Shown piece after piece: positions 24,668-34,352 of a DNA stretch of 64,000 bases. Within the stretch, counting starts at the first letter, position 1, and the number at the start of each line of letters is the position of its first letter. The notes under the pieces were generated by a model that made no database searches, was not told the DNA's origin, and was given only the letters and a program-made list of their open reading frames with translations. The translations under genes and the position numbers were made by a program. The DNA is from an uncultured Oscillospiraceae bacterium (GTDB taxonomy: Bacteria > Bacillota > Clostridia > Oscillospirales > Acutalibacteraceae), in contig CABULH010000001.1 in NCBI GenBank assembly GCA_902492455.1, forward strand, positions 124,001 through 188,000. Direction: 5' to 3'.

Positions 24668-24712
24668 AACGGGGGCGGCCTTTGGAAACAAAGGAAGCCC
24701 CCGTTTTACTTT
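24668..24712 (+). terminator. Intrinsic terminator in the DAHP synthase leader (attenuator)
   Basis: A 9-bp outer stem (AACGGGGGC / GCCCCCGTT), a 2x2 internal loop and an inner 6-bp stem CCTTTG/CAAAGG closed by a GAAA tetraloop, followed by TTACTTTG. It lies upstream of the structural gene, 13 bases after the leader peptide stop. Confidence 0.75.
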
Positions 24713-24732
24713 GTTCATAAGGAGATGGTCTT

Positions 24733-25743
24733 GTGGTTGTTATTCTGAAGAAAAATGCCGATGCGGGTAAAATCCAGGCATTGCTGCGGCAGATTGACAC
24801 CCTAGGAGTAAAAACCAATTACAGTGAGGGTACGGAAGCCACGGTAATCGGTTTGATCGGCGATACTTCCCGGGTGGATATGGACACCCTTTTGGCAAAT
24901 GAAGCGGTGGAGGATGTCAAGCGGATCACCGAGCCGTATAAGGCTGCGAACCGCCGGTTTCATCCGGAGGATACGGTGGTATCGGTGGGAGCCGTGTCGG
25001 TGGGAGCGGGTACCTTCAGCGTGATCGCCGGTCCCTGCTCCATCGAAAGTGAGGAACAGTTAACCACGGTGGCCTGGGCGGTGAAGCAAAGCGGCGCCAA
25101 GCTGCTGCGGGGCGGCGCTTTCAAGCCCAGAACCTCTCCCTACTCCTTTCAGGGGCTGGAGAACGAGGGGCTGCGGCTGTTGCTGGCGGCGGGAAAAGAA
25201 GTGGGGCTGCCGGTGGTGACCGAAATCATGGGGGAGTCCCAGCTAGACGACTTTGCCGATGTGGATGTGATCCAGGTAGGCGCACGGAATATGCAGAATT
25301 TTCGTCTGCTGAAGGAACTGGGCCACAGCCGCAAGCCCATCCTGCTGAAACGGGGACTGTCCGCCACCATCGAGGAATTTCTGATGAGCGCGGAATATAT
25401 CATGGCTGGGGGAAATCCCCATGTGATCCTTTGTGAGCGGGGAATCCGCACCTTTGAAACCATGGTGCGCAACAATCTGGATATCTCCGCCGTTCCGCTG
25501 CTGAAACGACAGTCCCATCTGCCGGTGATTGTGGATCCCAGCCATGCGGCGGGAATGGCCTGGATGGTGGAGCCGCTGTCCCGCGCGGCCATTGCCGCGG
25601 GGGCGGACGGTTTGATGATTGAGGTGCACAACAATCCCAAGGCCGCTTTGTGCGATGGCGCCCAATCCCTGGATCCGGAGGAATTTGACCGGCTGATGGG
25701 AACGGTGAAAACCCGGGCGGCTTTTGAGGGACGGCAGATGTAA
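24733..25743 (+). CDS. aroF: 3-deoxy-7-phosphoheptulonate (DAHP) synthase
   Basis: The 336-residue protein has an N-terminal ferredoxin-like regulatory domain (about 1-70) and a catalytic barrel with AGPCSIES (99-106), LRGGAFKPRTSPYSFQG and DPSHAAG. It condenses PEP and erythrose 4-phosphate, the first step of aromatic amino acid synthesis. This is the type Ibeta form seen in Firmicutes and Thermotoga. Translation starts at GTG 24733 after AAGGAG. The leader upstream suggests control by Tyr or Phe supply. Confidence 0.92.
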   Translation: MVVILKKNADAGKIQALLRQIDTLGVKTNYSEGTEATVIGLIGDTSRVDMDTLLANEAVEDVKRITEPYKAANRRFHPEDTVVSVGAVSVGAGTFSVIAGPCSIESEEQLTTVAWAVKQSGAKLLRGGAFKPRTSPYSFQGLENEGLRLLLAAGKEVGLPVVTEIMGESQLDDFADVDVIQVGARNMQNFRLLKELGHSRKPILLKRGLSATIEEFLMSAEYIMAGGNPHVILCERGIRTFETMVRNNLDISAVPLLKRQSHLPVIVDPSHAAGMAWMVEPLSRAAIAAGADGLMIEVHNNPKAALCDGAQSLDPEEFDRLMGTVKTRAAFEGRQM

Positions 25744-25759
25744 GAGGGTGTGACAGATC

Positions 25760-25788
25760 TTGTCCGCCGCTGTTTTCTATGATACAAT
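25760..25788 (+). promoter_or_regulatory. SigA promoter of valS
   Basis: TTGTCC, 17 bases, TACAAT; about 50 bases of leader, too short for a T-box. Confidence 0.65.
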
Positions 25789-25846
25789 ACTTTATAAGAA
25801 CGGCCCCGCCGGACGAGAGACGGGGAGAGAGAATGGAGACAACCAT

Positions 25847-28483
25847 ATGAGTGAGAAGAAACAACTGGCGAAAACCTATGAGCCGGGAGAGGTGGAGGAC
25901 CGCATCTATCGGTTCTGGCTGGACGGCGACTACTTTCACGCCGAGGTGAATCCAGATAAGAAGCCGTATACCATCGTGATCCCGCCGCCCAATATCACCG
26001 GACAGCTGCACATGGGCCACGCCCTGGACGAGACTTTTCAGGATATCCTGATCCGCTGGCGGCGCATGCAGGGTTATGAAGCCCTTTGGATGCCGGGCAC
26101 TGATCATGCCTCTATTGCCACGGAGGCCAAGATTGTGGCCGCCATGGCGGAGGAAGGCGTCACCAAGGAGGAGTTGGGCCGTGAGGGCTTCCTGGAGCGG
26201 GCCTGGGCATGGAAAGACAAGTATGGTTCCCGGATTGTGGAGCAGCTGAAAAAGCTGGGTTCCTCCTGCGATTGGGAACGGGAGCGGTTCACCCTGGATG
26301 AGGGCTGTTCCAAGGCCGTCCGGGAGGTCTTTGTCCGGCTGTATGAGAAAGGGCTGATCTACCGGGGTGAGCGGATCATCAACTGGTGCCCCCACTGCCG
26401 CACCTCCATCTCCGACGCCGAAGTGGAATTTGAGGAAAAGGACGCCCACTTCTGGCATCTGCGCTATCCCATTGCGGATGATGGGGGCAATCCCACCGGC
26501 GAATATCTGGAGCTGGCCACCACCCGGCCGGAGACCATGCTGGGAGATACCGCTGTGGCGGTGCATCCCGAGGATGAGCGGTACCGGCATTTGGTGGGCA
26601 GAAATGTGATTCTCCCCTTGGTGGGCCGTTTGATCCCGGTGGTGGCGGATACGTATGTGGAGATGGATTTCGGCACCGGCGTGGTGAAGATCACCCCGGC
26701 CCATGATCCCAATGACTTTGAGGTGGGGCTGCGGCACAATCTTCCGGTGATTACCGTTACCACCGACGACGGCCATATGAACGAACTGGCGGGCACCTAT
26801 CAGGGACAGAGCCTGATGGAATGCCGCAAGAACATTGTGAAGGATCTGGAAGAGCAGGGCTATTTGGTGAAAACCGAGCCTATGAAGCACAACGTGGGTT
26901 CCTGCTACCGCTGTCACACGGTGATTGAGCCCCGGGTGTCGATGCAGTGGTTTGTCAAGATGAAGGAGCTGGCCGGTCCCGCCATTGAGGCGGTGAAGGA
27001 CGGTCGCACCAAGTTTGTGCCGGAACGCTTCAATAAGGTGTACTTCCACTGGCTGGAGAATATCCGTGATTGGTGCATCTCCCGTCAGCTGTGGTGGGGA
27101 CATCGGATTCCCGCCTGGTATTGTCCGGATTGCGGTGAGATCGTGGTGAGCCGGGAGGACCCCGCCGTCTGTCCCAAGTGCGGCGGCAGCCGTCTGCAGC
27201 AGGATGAGGATACGCTGGATACCTGGTTCTCCTCCGCTTTGTGGCCCTTCTCCACCCTGGGCTGGCCGGAAGAGACCCCTGAGCTGAAATATTTCTATCC
27301 CACCGATACCCTGGTCACCGGTTACGACATCATCTTTTTCTGGGTGGTGCGGATGATGTTCTCCGGTCTGGAGCATATGGGCGAGGTGCCCTTCCGGACG
27401 GTGTTTATCCACGGCCTGGTGCGGGACGCCAAAGGCAGAAAGATGTCCAAGTCCCTGGGCAACGGCATCGATCCTCTGGAGATCATCGACAAATACGGTG
27501 CGGACGCCCTGCGCTTTACGCTGGCAACCGGAAACAGCCCCGGCAACGATATGCGGTTTATGAACGAGAAGGTGGAAGCCTCCCGGAATTTTGCCAACAA
27601 GCTGTGGAATGCCGCCCGCTTCCTTCTGATGAATATCGAAGGACACGAGGTGGCGCTGTCCCTGCCGGCGGATTTGGCCATGGAGGACAAGTGGATTCTT
27701 TCCCGCTTCAACACGTTGGTGGGCGCCATGACTGAGAATCTGGAGAAGTTTGAGCTGGGCATCGCCGTGCAGAAGCTGTACGACTTCATCTGGGATGACT
27801 ACTGCGACTGGTATATCGAGCTGTGCAAGGCCCGGCTCCAGGGTGAGAACGCCATGGGGGCCCGGCAGGTGCTGCTTTATATCATGACCGGCATGCTGCG
27901 GCTGCTCCATCCCTTTATGCCTTTTATCACCGAGGAGATCTGGCAGTCTCTGCCCCATGAGGGAGAGACGCTGATGCGGGCTCCCTGGCCGGAACTCCGG
28001 GAAGACCTCTGCTTCCCTGCGGAGGAACGGGAGATGGACCGGCTGATGGATGCCATCCGCGCTATTCGCAACCGGCGGGCGGAGATGAATGTGCCCCCCT
28101 CCAAAAAAGCCCAGGTGTATGTGGAAACCGCCTTTACCGATACCTTTGAAAACGGCGCTCCCTTTATACTGCGTCTGGCTTCGGCGTCCGAAGTCAGGGT
28201 GGGCGCGGCTTTTGATCTGCCCGGCGCGGTGAGTATTGTCACGGCGGACGCCACCATCCGGATCCCTCTGGACGAATTGGTGGATCGTGAGGCGGAGCTG
28301 GCCCGGCTGAACAAGGAGAAGGAAAATGTGAAAAAGCAGCTGGACGGCGTACTGGCCCGACTGGCGAATAAGGCCTTTACCGACAAGGCACCGGAAAACG
28401 TGGTGGCCACCGCTCGGGAAAACGCCGCCAAGCTGCAGGAAAAGCTGAATCTATTGGAACAGAGCATCGGACAGTTCGGCTGA
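25847..28483 (+). CDS. valS: Valyl-tRNA synthetase
   Basis: The 878-residue protein has the class I signatures HMGH (55-58) and KMSKS (about 531-535), an editing domain with TTRPETMLGDTAVAVHP, the anticodon-binding domain, and the C-terminal coiled coil (LARLNKEKENVKKQL) typical of ValS. Start at 25847 is chosen because homology begins there; the frame is open from 25760 across the promoter. Confidence 0.96.
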   Translation: MSEKKQLAKTYEPGEVEDRIYRFWLDGDYFHAEVNPDKKPYTIVIPPPNITGQLHMGHALDETFQDILIRWRRMQGYEALWMPGTDHASIATEAKIVAAMAEEGVTKEELGREGFLERAWAWKDKYGSRIVEQLKKLGSSCDWERERFTLDEGCSKAVREVFVRLYEKGLIYRGERIINWCPHCRTSISDAEVEFEEKDAHFWHLRYPIADDGGNPTGEYLELATTRPETMLGDTAVAVHPEDERYRHLVGRNVILPLVGRLIPVVADTYVEMDFGTGVVKITPAHDPNDFEVGLRHNLPVITVTTDDGHMNELAGTYQGQSLMECRKNIVKDLEEQGYLVKTEPMKHNVGSCYRCHTVIEPRVSMQWFVKMKELAGPAIEAVKDGRTKFVPERFNKVYFHWLENIRDWCISRQLWWGHRIPAWYCPDCGEIVVSREDPAVCPKCGGSRLQQDEDTLDTWFSSALWPFSTLGWPEETPELKYFYPTDTLVTGYDIIFFWVVRMMFSGLEHMGEVPFRTVFIHGLVRDAKGRKMSKSLGNGIDPLEIIDKYGADALRFTLATGNSPGNDMRFMNEKVEASRNFANKLWNAARFLLMNIEGHEVALSLPADLAMEDKWILSRFNTLVGAMTENLEKFELGIAVQKLYDFIWDDYCDWYIELCKARLQGENAMGARQVLLYIMTGMLRLLHPFMPFITEEIWQSLPHEGETLMRAPWPELREDLCFPAEEREMDRLMDAIRAIRNRRAEMNVPPSKKAQVYVETAFTDTFENGAPFILRLASASEVRVGAAFDLPGAVSIVTADATIRIPLDELVDREAELARLNKEKENVKKQLDGVLARLANKAFTDKAPENVVATARENAAKLQEKLNLLEQSIGQFG

Positions 28484-28500
28484 CGTTAAAGGAGGCGAAC

Positions 28501-29835
28501 ATGAGGAGACAGATGTCGTGGGGCTTGGCTCTGCTGCTGGCGCTGGTTGTTTTAAGCGGCTGCAGCGGAGACGGGAAGGAGGCATCATCCGCATCTCATT
28601 CTACTTCTGTATCCGGCAGCGTATCCGAAAACGCTGCAACGGTTTCCACTGCTTCAACGTCTCCGGCAGAGACAACAGGCAGCGTTTGGGAAACCTCCGA
28701 TGCGTCCCATGAGACCACGGGGAGTGGGACGGCGCCATCAACCAGCTCCACAACGACTACCAGTACCGTGCCGACCAGCACGACGGAAACATTCCCCCCC
28801 CTCTCCCTGGTGCAGACCCCCACGTCTCAGACGGCAGCGGTTTTCGGGCGCACCGTAATGAAGGACGGCCGCCTGCGGCTGGAGTGGAGCGGCAGCGGTT
28901 TTGCTGTGCGGGTGGCCGGAACCCAAGCGAAAATTTTCCTCAATGCCGCTGTAGAAAAGGACGCGCAGGCACCCTATGTTCGCGTGTGGGTAGATGGAAA
29001 GGAACGAGAGACCACGGCGGTCAGCGGCACCGTCAGTATCCAATTGCACCTGGGAGCGGGAGAACATCTCATCCAATTGGTGCGTCTGTCGGAAGTGCTC
29101 ACAGTGGCACCCATTCATGTGGTCTCCCTTCAGGTGTATGGGGATCGTCAAATGCCGCCGGGCTTGCTGTCTCCGCCGGTGCTTCCGCAGCGCCGGATTG
29201 AGTTTATCGGGGATTCCATTACCTGCGGTTTCGGCGTCACCGGCCAGCCATATGCCGTTACGGGAAAACCGGGTCGTTTCCTCACCGAAGAAGAGGATGT
29301 CACCAAAACCTATGCGGGGATAACGGCTGCCTATTTTGGGGCGGACGCCCGCTACATCGCCGCTTCCGGACGGGGTGTGTGCCATAATCATACAGATGGG
29401 GGAGACAGCCTGCTGATTCCCCATCTGTTTGACTTGGCCTCGCCCGAGGATAATACAAAATGGGATTTCTCCCTATGGCAGCCTCAGGTGGTGGTGATCA
29501 ATGCCGGAACCAATGATTACCGCGGAAAAACAACGCCGACGGAAATGCGGGCGGGCGTCAAAGCATTTCTGGAACAGGTCCGCCGGACCTATCCCGATGC
29601 GGAGATCATTTGGATGTATGGCATGATGAATAAAAAGCTGGAAGAACCGCTGGTGCAGGGAATTGAGGACTATAACATCGCACACAGCAAGAAGGTGCAT
29701 TATCTTGCTGTGGCGACCCTCAGGGGAGTTCAGGAACAGGGGGCGCTGAGTCACCCCAACGTCGCTGCGCAGCGGGACCGGGCCAAACCACTGCAAGAAC
29801 TGATCACGCAGCTGACCGGCTGGAAGCCGGCCTGA
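28501..29835 (+). CDS. Secreted CE2-like esterase lipoprotein (SGNH fold)
   Basis: The 444-residue protein has a lipoprotein signal (VLSGC, Cys21), a long Ser/Thr linker to about 100, a small beta domain, and an SGNH hydrolase domain with RIEFIGDSITCG, NAGTND and a C-terminal SHPN. An N-terminal jelly-roll followed by this SGNH domain is the layout of carbohydrate esterase family 2, which removes acetyl groups from plant polysaccharides. Located 17 bases after valS but not functionally linked. Confidence 0.85.
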   Translation: MRRQMSWGLALLLALVVLSGCSGDGKEASSASHSTSVSGSVSENAATVSTASTSPAETTGSVWETSDASHETTGSGTAPSTSSTTTTSTVPTSTTETFPPLSLVQTPTSQTAAVFGRTVMKDGRLRLEWSGSGFAVRVAGTQAKIFLNAAVEKDAQAPYVRVWVDGKERETTAVSGTVSIQLHLGAGEHLIQLVRLSEVLTVAPIHVVSLQVYGDRQMPPGLLSPPVLPQRRIEFIGDSITCGFGVTGQPYAVTGKPGRFLTEEEDVTKTYAGITAAYFGADARYIAASGRGVCHNHTDGGDSLLIPHLFDLASPEDNTKWDFSLWQPQVVVINAGTNDYRGKTTPTEMRAGVKAFLEQVRRTYPDAEIIWMYGMMNKKLEEPLVQGIEDYNIAHSKKVHYLAVATLRGVQEQGALSHPNVAAQRDRAKPLQELITQLTGWKPA

Positions 29836-29843
29836 ATAAAACG

Positions 29844-29882
29844 AAAAGGCAGCGTGCCGGTTAAATCGGCACGCTGCCTTTT
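29844..29882. terminator. Bidirectional terminator
   Basis: A perfect 16-bp inverted repeat (AAAAGGCAGCGTGCCG) with a 7-base loop between two convergent genes. Confidence 0.85.
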
Positions 29883-30837
29883 ATACCTCTCCTGCGGCGA
29901 ACAGGTTATCCTTACCCATGCCCAGCACATAAGGATTCTGATCGTATCGATAGCAGAAATCCAGGAAATCCGCTCGCTGGTTAGGATCCGCCATAATTGT
30001 GCGAAGAATCTCTCTCGGAAGAGTCCTTGCGAGGGCGCCCGGCCCCGCCATGTGGATATGATGAACGCCGTATCGCTCCAGGATAGCTTTTAGTTCGTCG
30101 GGCATGAAAAGATAAGTGATGGGCCAGGGAGCGCCGCCGGATTCGTATTCCGTTATCTCCTTCTCTCCGCCCATCAGGCCTTCCGCCAGCAGATCTTCGG
30201 CTTCCTGGCGGTTAAAACGGAAGGCGCCGACACGTTCTTCCCGGCTGGAGAGCAGCCACTGAACCCAGGGGTCAGGAGCATGCCCATCCAGAATATAGGG
30301 ATCTTTTTGCAGCGGATTCGCCAGATAGGGAAGGGTGCCCAATCGGCTGGAGACGCTGAGCAGAATCCGTTTGCGGGTTATGCGAACCAGCTGCCGGATC
30401 ACCTGCTCCTGATGAGGATAGGTGTAGGAAACCGGCGCGTCGAAGGAAAGCACCAGGTCGAACTGCCCGTCCCGATAGGCGGATAAATCCTCCAGCGCCC
30501 CCTCCGCGAATTCCATTTTGTCCAGCACACCGGCCTCAGCGGCCAGCTCCCGGGCCTTATCGATCATGGGGCGGGAGATATCAAAATGGGTAACCCGAAT
30601 CCCTTGCTTTGCCAGCAGGATGGAAAAACGGCCGCAGCCCGCTCCGCCGTCAAAGGCGGTGCGTATCCCATCCAGACTGGCTAAGACCTCCCGTTCCAGA
30701 TGGTGTTTTTGAATGATATCGTCGATGAAGGTTTGCTCCCGCCGGCTTTCCCGCTCTCCTTTATCCGGGAGGTTCCACTGCCGCTGGGAAATCTTCCGGC
30801 TGTAATCGCCATGGCTTTTTTCCCAGTCCATGCCCAT
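29881..30837 (-). CDS. SAM-dependent methyltransferase, class I
   Basis: The 318-residue protein has the SAM-binding motif AFDGGAGCGRFS (about 61-72), then THFDISRPMIDKARE and DLVLSFDAPVSYTY. Substrate cannot be told. It is the last gene of the long housekeeping operon, 10 bases after mutS2. An in-frame ATG two codons later (30831) is equally likely as the start. Confidence 0.82.
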   Translation of the reverse strand: MGMDWEKSHGDYSRKISQRQWNLPDKGERESRREQTFIDDIIQKHHLEREVLASLDGIRTAFDGGAGCGRFSILLAKQGIRVTHFDISRPMIDKARELAAEAGVLDKMEFAEGALEDLSAYRDGQFDLVLSFDAPVSYTYPHQEQVIRQLVRITRKRILLSVSSRLGTLPYLANPLQKDPYILDGHAPDPWVQWLLSSREERVGAFRFNRQEAEDLLAEGLMGGEKEITEYESGGAPWPITYLFMPDELKAILERYGVHHIHMAGPGALARTLPREILRTIMADPNQRADFLDFCYRYDQNPYVLGMGKDNLFAAGEV

Positions 30838-30847
30838 TCCCTCTTTC

Positions 30848-33232
30848 CTATTTCAGTTCCGCAATAGTGACGCCGTTTTCACCTTCGCCATAGGTGCCCA
30901 AACGGTAGGATTTGATGGAGGGATGGCTGCGCAGATGCTGCTGAATGGCGGTCCGCAGGGCGCCGGTGCCCTTTCCATGGATCAGAGTGATGGTTTCCAA
31001 GCCGGACATCACGGCGTTATCAATAAACTGATCCGCCTCCAGCAATGCCTCTTCGATGGAGAGTCCCCGCAGGTCCAGATCGGTTTTAGCAGACCGTACC
31101 TGCCGGGAGGGGACATTCCGGGTACGGGGCGGGGCATAAGGAGAGGCGTTTCCCGTCTGTTTCTTTCCGGTAATCAGCCGCAGGTTCTCCACCGGCACCC
31201 GGGTGCGGATAATGCCCGCCTGCACCTCTACATTGCCGGAGGAATCCGGGGGAGAGAGTACCACGCCGGTTTTATCGATATCCGCCAGCCGCACCTCGTC
31301 GCCGGCTTTCAGCGGCCGGGGCAGCACATAGGCATCCCGTTTTTTCTCCGCCACTGGGTCGATGGAATCCTCCACCGACCGCAGCCGGGAGCGCAGGCGG
31401 GTTTTGGCCTCCTGAGCCTGAGCAGCGAAAGCGGCGGCGTTCTTCTGCTTGCGCAGTTCGTCCAGCTCATCCATCAGCCTTTCCGCATCCGCCCGGGCAC
31501 GTTCCACCAGCCGCCGGGCATCCGCCCGGGCTTTCTCCATTTCCTGTTCCTTCCGCTTTTCCAGTTCTGCCAGCTGTTTTTCCGCGTCCCGTCCGGCGGC
31601 CTGAGCGGCGCTTCTGGCCGCCTGCGCGTCCGCTAACTCCTGCTCCAGGGCCTGCCGCCGCTCTTCCAGATTGGAGACCACGTCTTCCAGACGGCGGTTG
31701 TCACCCGAAACCAATTCCCTGGCCCGGTTCACAATATGGGCGTCCATGCCCAGGCGCTCGGATATAGCAAAGGCATTGGAGCGGCCGGGCACCCCGATCA
31801 GCAGACGGTAGGTGGGGCGCAGCGTTGCCACATCGAATTCGCAGCTGCCGTTTTCCACGCCGGGAGTGTGGATGGCATAGGCTTTCAGCTCCGCGTAATG
31901 GGTGGTGGCGATGACCCGGGCGCCCAAGTCCCGCAGCCGTTCCAGAATGGCGATGGCCAGGGCTGCACCTTCCACCGGGTCGGTACCGGCTCCCAGTTCA
32001 TCCATCAGGACCAGACTGCCCTCTCCGGCTTCACCAAGGATCCGGATCAGATTGGTCATATGAGCGGAAAAGGTGGAGAGGGATTGTTCAATCGATTGTT
32101 CGTCTCCGATATCCGCCTGTACATCCCGGAAAATCGACAGGGTGCTGCCGTCTCCCACCGGCGGCATCAGGCCGCACATGGTCATCAAGGTCAGCAGGCC
32201 AACGGTTTTCAGGGTAACGGTTTTGCCTCCGGTGTTGGGGCCAGTGATCACCAGCGTATCAAAAGCGCCGCCCAGTTCCACATCGATGGGAACCACCTTT
32301 TGAGGATCGATCAGCGGATGACGGGCCTTATGCAGCAGAATACGGCCGGTATCGGTCACCTCCGGCATTCCCGCCTTCATTTTGTAGGCCAGCCGGGCTT
32401 TGGCGAAAATCAGGTTCAGTTCCAGCAGTATCTGGTAATCGGTGATGATGGCGTCGGCAAAATTGCCCGCATCGGCGGACAGTTCCGCTATAATCCGGTC
32501 GATTTCCGCTTCTTCCTTGGACTGCAGCACCTTGATCTCGTTGTTGGCCTCCACCACCCCCATGGGTTCCACGAAAACGGTGGCGCCGGAAGCGGAGGTG
32601 TCGTGAACCAGCCCCGGGACCCCACTCCGGTGTTCCGCTTTCACCGGCACCACGAAACGGCCGCCCCGAATGGTGACGATAGGATCCTGCAGCAGCTTCT
32701 GATAGGCGGGGGAGCGGATCATCTTGTCCAGCTGTTCCCGCACCCGGGAGGATGCGGCCCGCATTTTGCGGCGGATATCCGAAAGGGCGGGAGAGGCGTT
32801 GTCCGCAACTTCCTCCTCCGACAGTACCACCATGCCGATCCGGTCCTCCAAATATTTGTTGGGGATCAGAACGGAAAACCGCTCGTCCAGGGAGGTTTCC
32901 ACCCCGGCGCAGTGGGCGCGCCACTCGGTCATGGAGCGAATGATGCGCAGGGTTTCCGCGATATCCAGCAGCTCCCGCAGGGAGAGGGAAGCGCCGGCGC
33001 CCGCCCGGCGCAGGGCGTTGGTGACATTTTTCATCTGGCCGAAGGAGGGGCTGCCGAACCGGGCCATAAGCATATGGGCGTCACCGGTTTCCGCCAGCAA
33101 ACGGCGGACCTCGCCCAATTCCGCTGCGGGTACCAGCTCTCTGGCCAGAGCAGCCGCGTCGCCGCAGCTGGTCTCCCCAGCCAGCAGATCAAGAATTTTG
33201 TCCAATTCCAATGCTTTATTATTGCGATTCAT
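30848..33232 (-). CDS. mutS2: MutS2 endonuclease/ATPase
   Basis: The 794-residue protein has the MutS core and ATPase (GPNTGGKT near 331-338, Walker B LVLMDELGAGTDP), a long coiled coil (about 500-610) and a C-terminal Smr nuclease domain (LDLRGLSIEEALLEADQFID, HGKGTGALR). It acts on branched DNA or stalled ribosomes rather than mismatch repair. The ATG at 33232 is preferred over a TTG at 33241, which would lie only one base from the GGAAAGG site. Confidence 0.95.
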   Translation of the reverse strand: MNRNNKALELDKILDLLAGETSCGDAAALARELVPAAELGEVRRLLAETGDAHMLMARFGSPSFGQMKNVTNALRRAGAGASLSLRELLDIAETLRIIRSMTEWRAHCAGVETSLDERFSVLIPNKYLEDRIGMVVLSEEEVADNASPALSDIRRKMRAASSRVREQLDKMIRSPAYQKLLQDPIVTIRGGRFVVPVKAEHRSGVPGLVHDTSASGATVFVEPMGVVEANNEIKVLQSKEEAEIDRIIAELSADAGNFADAIITDYQILLELNLIFAKARLAYKMKAGMPEVTDTGRILLHKARHPLIDPQKVVPIDVELGGAFDTLVITGPNTGGKTVTLKTVGLLTLMTMCGLMPPVGDGSTLSIFRDVQADIGDEQSIEQSLSTFSAHMTNLIRILGEAGEGSLVLMDELGAGTDPVEGAALAIAILERLRDLGARVIATTHYAELKAYAIHTPGVENGSCEFDVATLRPTYRLLIGVPGRSNAFAISERLGMDAHIVNRARELVSGDNRRLEDVVSNLEERRQALEQELADAQAARSAAQAAGRDAEKQLAELEKRKEQEMEKARADARRLVERARADAERLMDELDELRKQKNAAAFAAQAQEAKTRLRSRLRSVEDSIDPVAEKKRDAYVLPRPLKAGDEVRLADIDKTGVVLSPPDSSGNVEVQAGIIRTRVPVENLRLITGKKQTGNASPYAPPRTRNVPSRQVRSAKTDLDLRGLSIEEALLEADQFIDNAVMSGLETITLIHGKGTGALRTAIQQHLRSHPSIKSYRLGTYGEGENGVTIAELK

Positions 33233-33590
33233 CTTGTTCAAGCCTTTCCAATGTCAAAAGCCGTTGTATGTTCCGAAGTTCATCCGATGTGGGCCGCCAG
33301 ACATAGGCGGTCAGATCCACCCGGCCATCCGGAGAAACAGGAATACCTTCCATTTCCAGCAGCATCCGCTGACCGTCCCCGGTGCCAAAGGCGGGAAAGG
33401 GAGCCAGCCTTCCTTGAGCGTTCAGCACCCGATGACAGGGCACATCCTCGTAGGGACATCGACTCATGGCGGTGCCTACTGCCCGGGCAGACCGGGGGCG
33501 GCCCAGCCACAGAGCCGCCAGTCCATAAGTAATCACCCGGCCCGCCGGAACCAGGCGAACCAGGCTGTAAATCTGTTGGGTAAAAGTCAT
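33219..33590 (-). CDS. Short MGMT-domain protein (alkyltransferase-like)
   Basis: The 123-residue protein is only the C-terminal active domain of the MGMT family: VPAGRVITYG, AVGTAM and PCHRVLN with Cys52 kept. Alkyltransferase-like proteins of this length usually have Trp in place of Cys, so this one could still be an active transferase. It overlaps the mutS2 start by 14 bases and follows recO, fitting a DNA repair role. Confidence 0.85.
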   Translation of the reverse strand: MTFTQQIYSLVRLVPAGRVITYGLAALWLGRPRSARAVGTAMSRCPYEDVPCHRVLNAQGRLAPFPAFGTGDGQRMLLEMEGIPVSPDGRVDLTAYVWRPTSDELRNIQRLLTLERLEQDESQ

Positions 33591-33602
33591 GGAAACATCC
33601 TC

Positions 33603-34352
33603 TTAGTCGGTAAAGGTGTGATAGAAATCCAGCGTGTGAAAGCTCCGGCCCAGCTGTGCCAGCAGAAACGCTTCTGACGCTGCCGACAGCGCTTGCATTC
33701 CTTCCGGCGTCATGGTGAAGGAGAAGGACTTGTTCAAAGGGGAATAAAGGATATGCCGCATGGCGGCCAGCACGTTTCTCCCTGCCGGAATGGCTTCCTG
33801 CGGCTGTCTTGCGGCGCATTTCATGCAGGTCAGCACCCCTTTTTGCAGATGAAGCCACATGGGGGCGCCGTCGTAGCCGCCGCAAACCGAGCAGGCGGTG
33901 AGATCCGGCATGAAACCGGCATGAGCCAGCAGCCGCAGCTCCAGTACTGCTTTGACCTGCCGGGGTTCTCGCTGGCCGCTGCCTAAAAAGTGGAGGGCGT
34001 TGAGCATCAGCCGCAGGATATCCTCCGCAGGTTCCTCCTGAGGGGCCAATACCCCAGCCAGTTCACAGAAATACTGGGCCAAAGCCAGCTTTTCCAGATC
34101 GGAGCGCAGATCAAAAAACACCTGCAGCGGCTCAGCGTCGTCGATTATGTATTTTTCCCGCCCCTTATATAGCGAGAGGCGGGAATAGGAGAGCAGCTGT
34201 GTGGCGGAGGCGTTGCGGTTTTTCAGATTTCGCGCTCCCCGGGCGGAGGCGCGCACCACCCCCAAATCCTTGGTTAAGGCGGTAACAAACCGATCCGCTT
34301 CGCCGATATTGTTATTTTCCCGGATGATCAGCGCTTCGGTGGTCAGGCGCAT
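33603..34352 (-). CDS. recO: DNA repair protein RecO
   Basis: The 249-residue protein has the N-terminal OB fold (TTEALIIRENNNIGEADRFV), a helical domain and a zinc site Cys154/157 and Cys176/179. It loads RecA with RecR. The ATG at 34352 follows AAGGAGAAACG; the open frame to 34418 overlaps yqzL and is not used. Confidence 0.93.
   Translation of the reverse strand: MRLTTEALIIRENNNIGEADRFVTALTKDLGVVRASARGARNLKNRNASATQLLSYSRLSLYKGREKYIIDDAEPLQVFFDLRSDLEKLALAQYFCELAGVLAPQEEPAEDILRLMLNALHFLGSGQREPRQVKAVLELRLLAHAGFMPDLTACSVCGGYDGAPMWLHLQKGVLTCMKCAARQPQEAIPAGRNVLAAMRHILYSPLNKSFSFTMTPEGMQALSAASEAFLLAQLGRSFHTLDFYHTFTD

Noticed and set aside
24530..24732. T-box riboswitch before aroF
   Set aside because: No T-box sequence (AGGGTGGNACCGCG type) or specifier-loop pattern; the leader peptide explains the layout better.
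25400..27958. 852-codon antisense frame opposite valS
   Set aside because: Long antisense frames are common in GC-rich codon patterns; its sequence is the shadow of valS and aroF.
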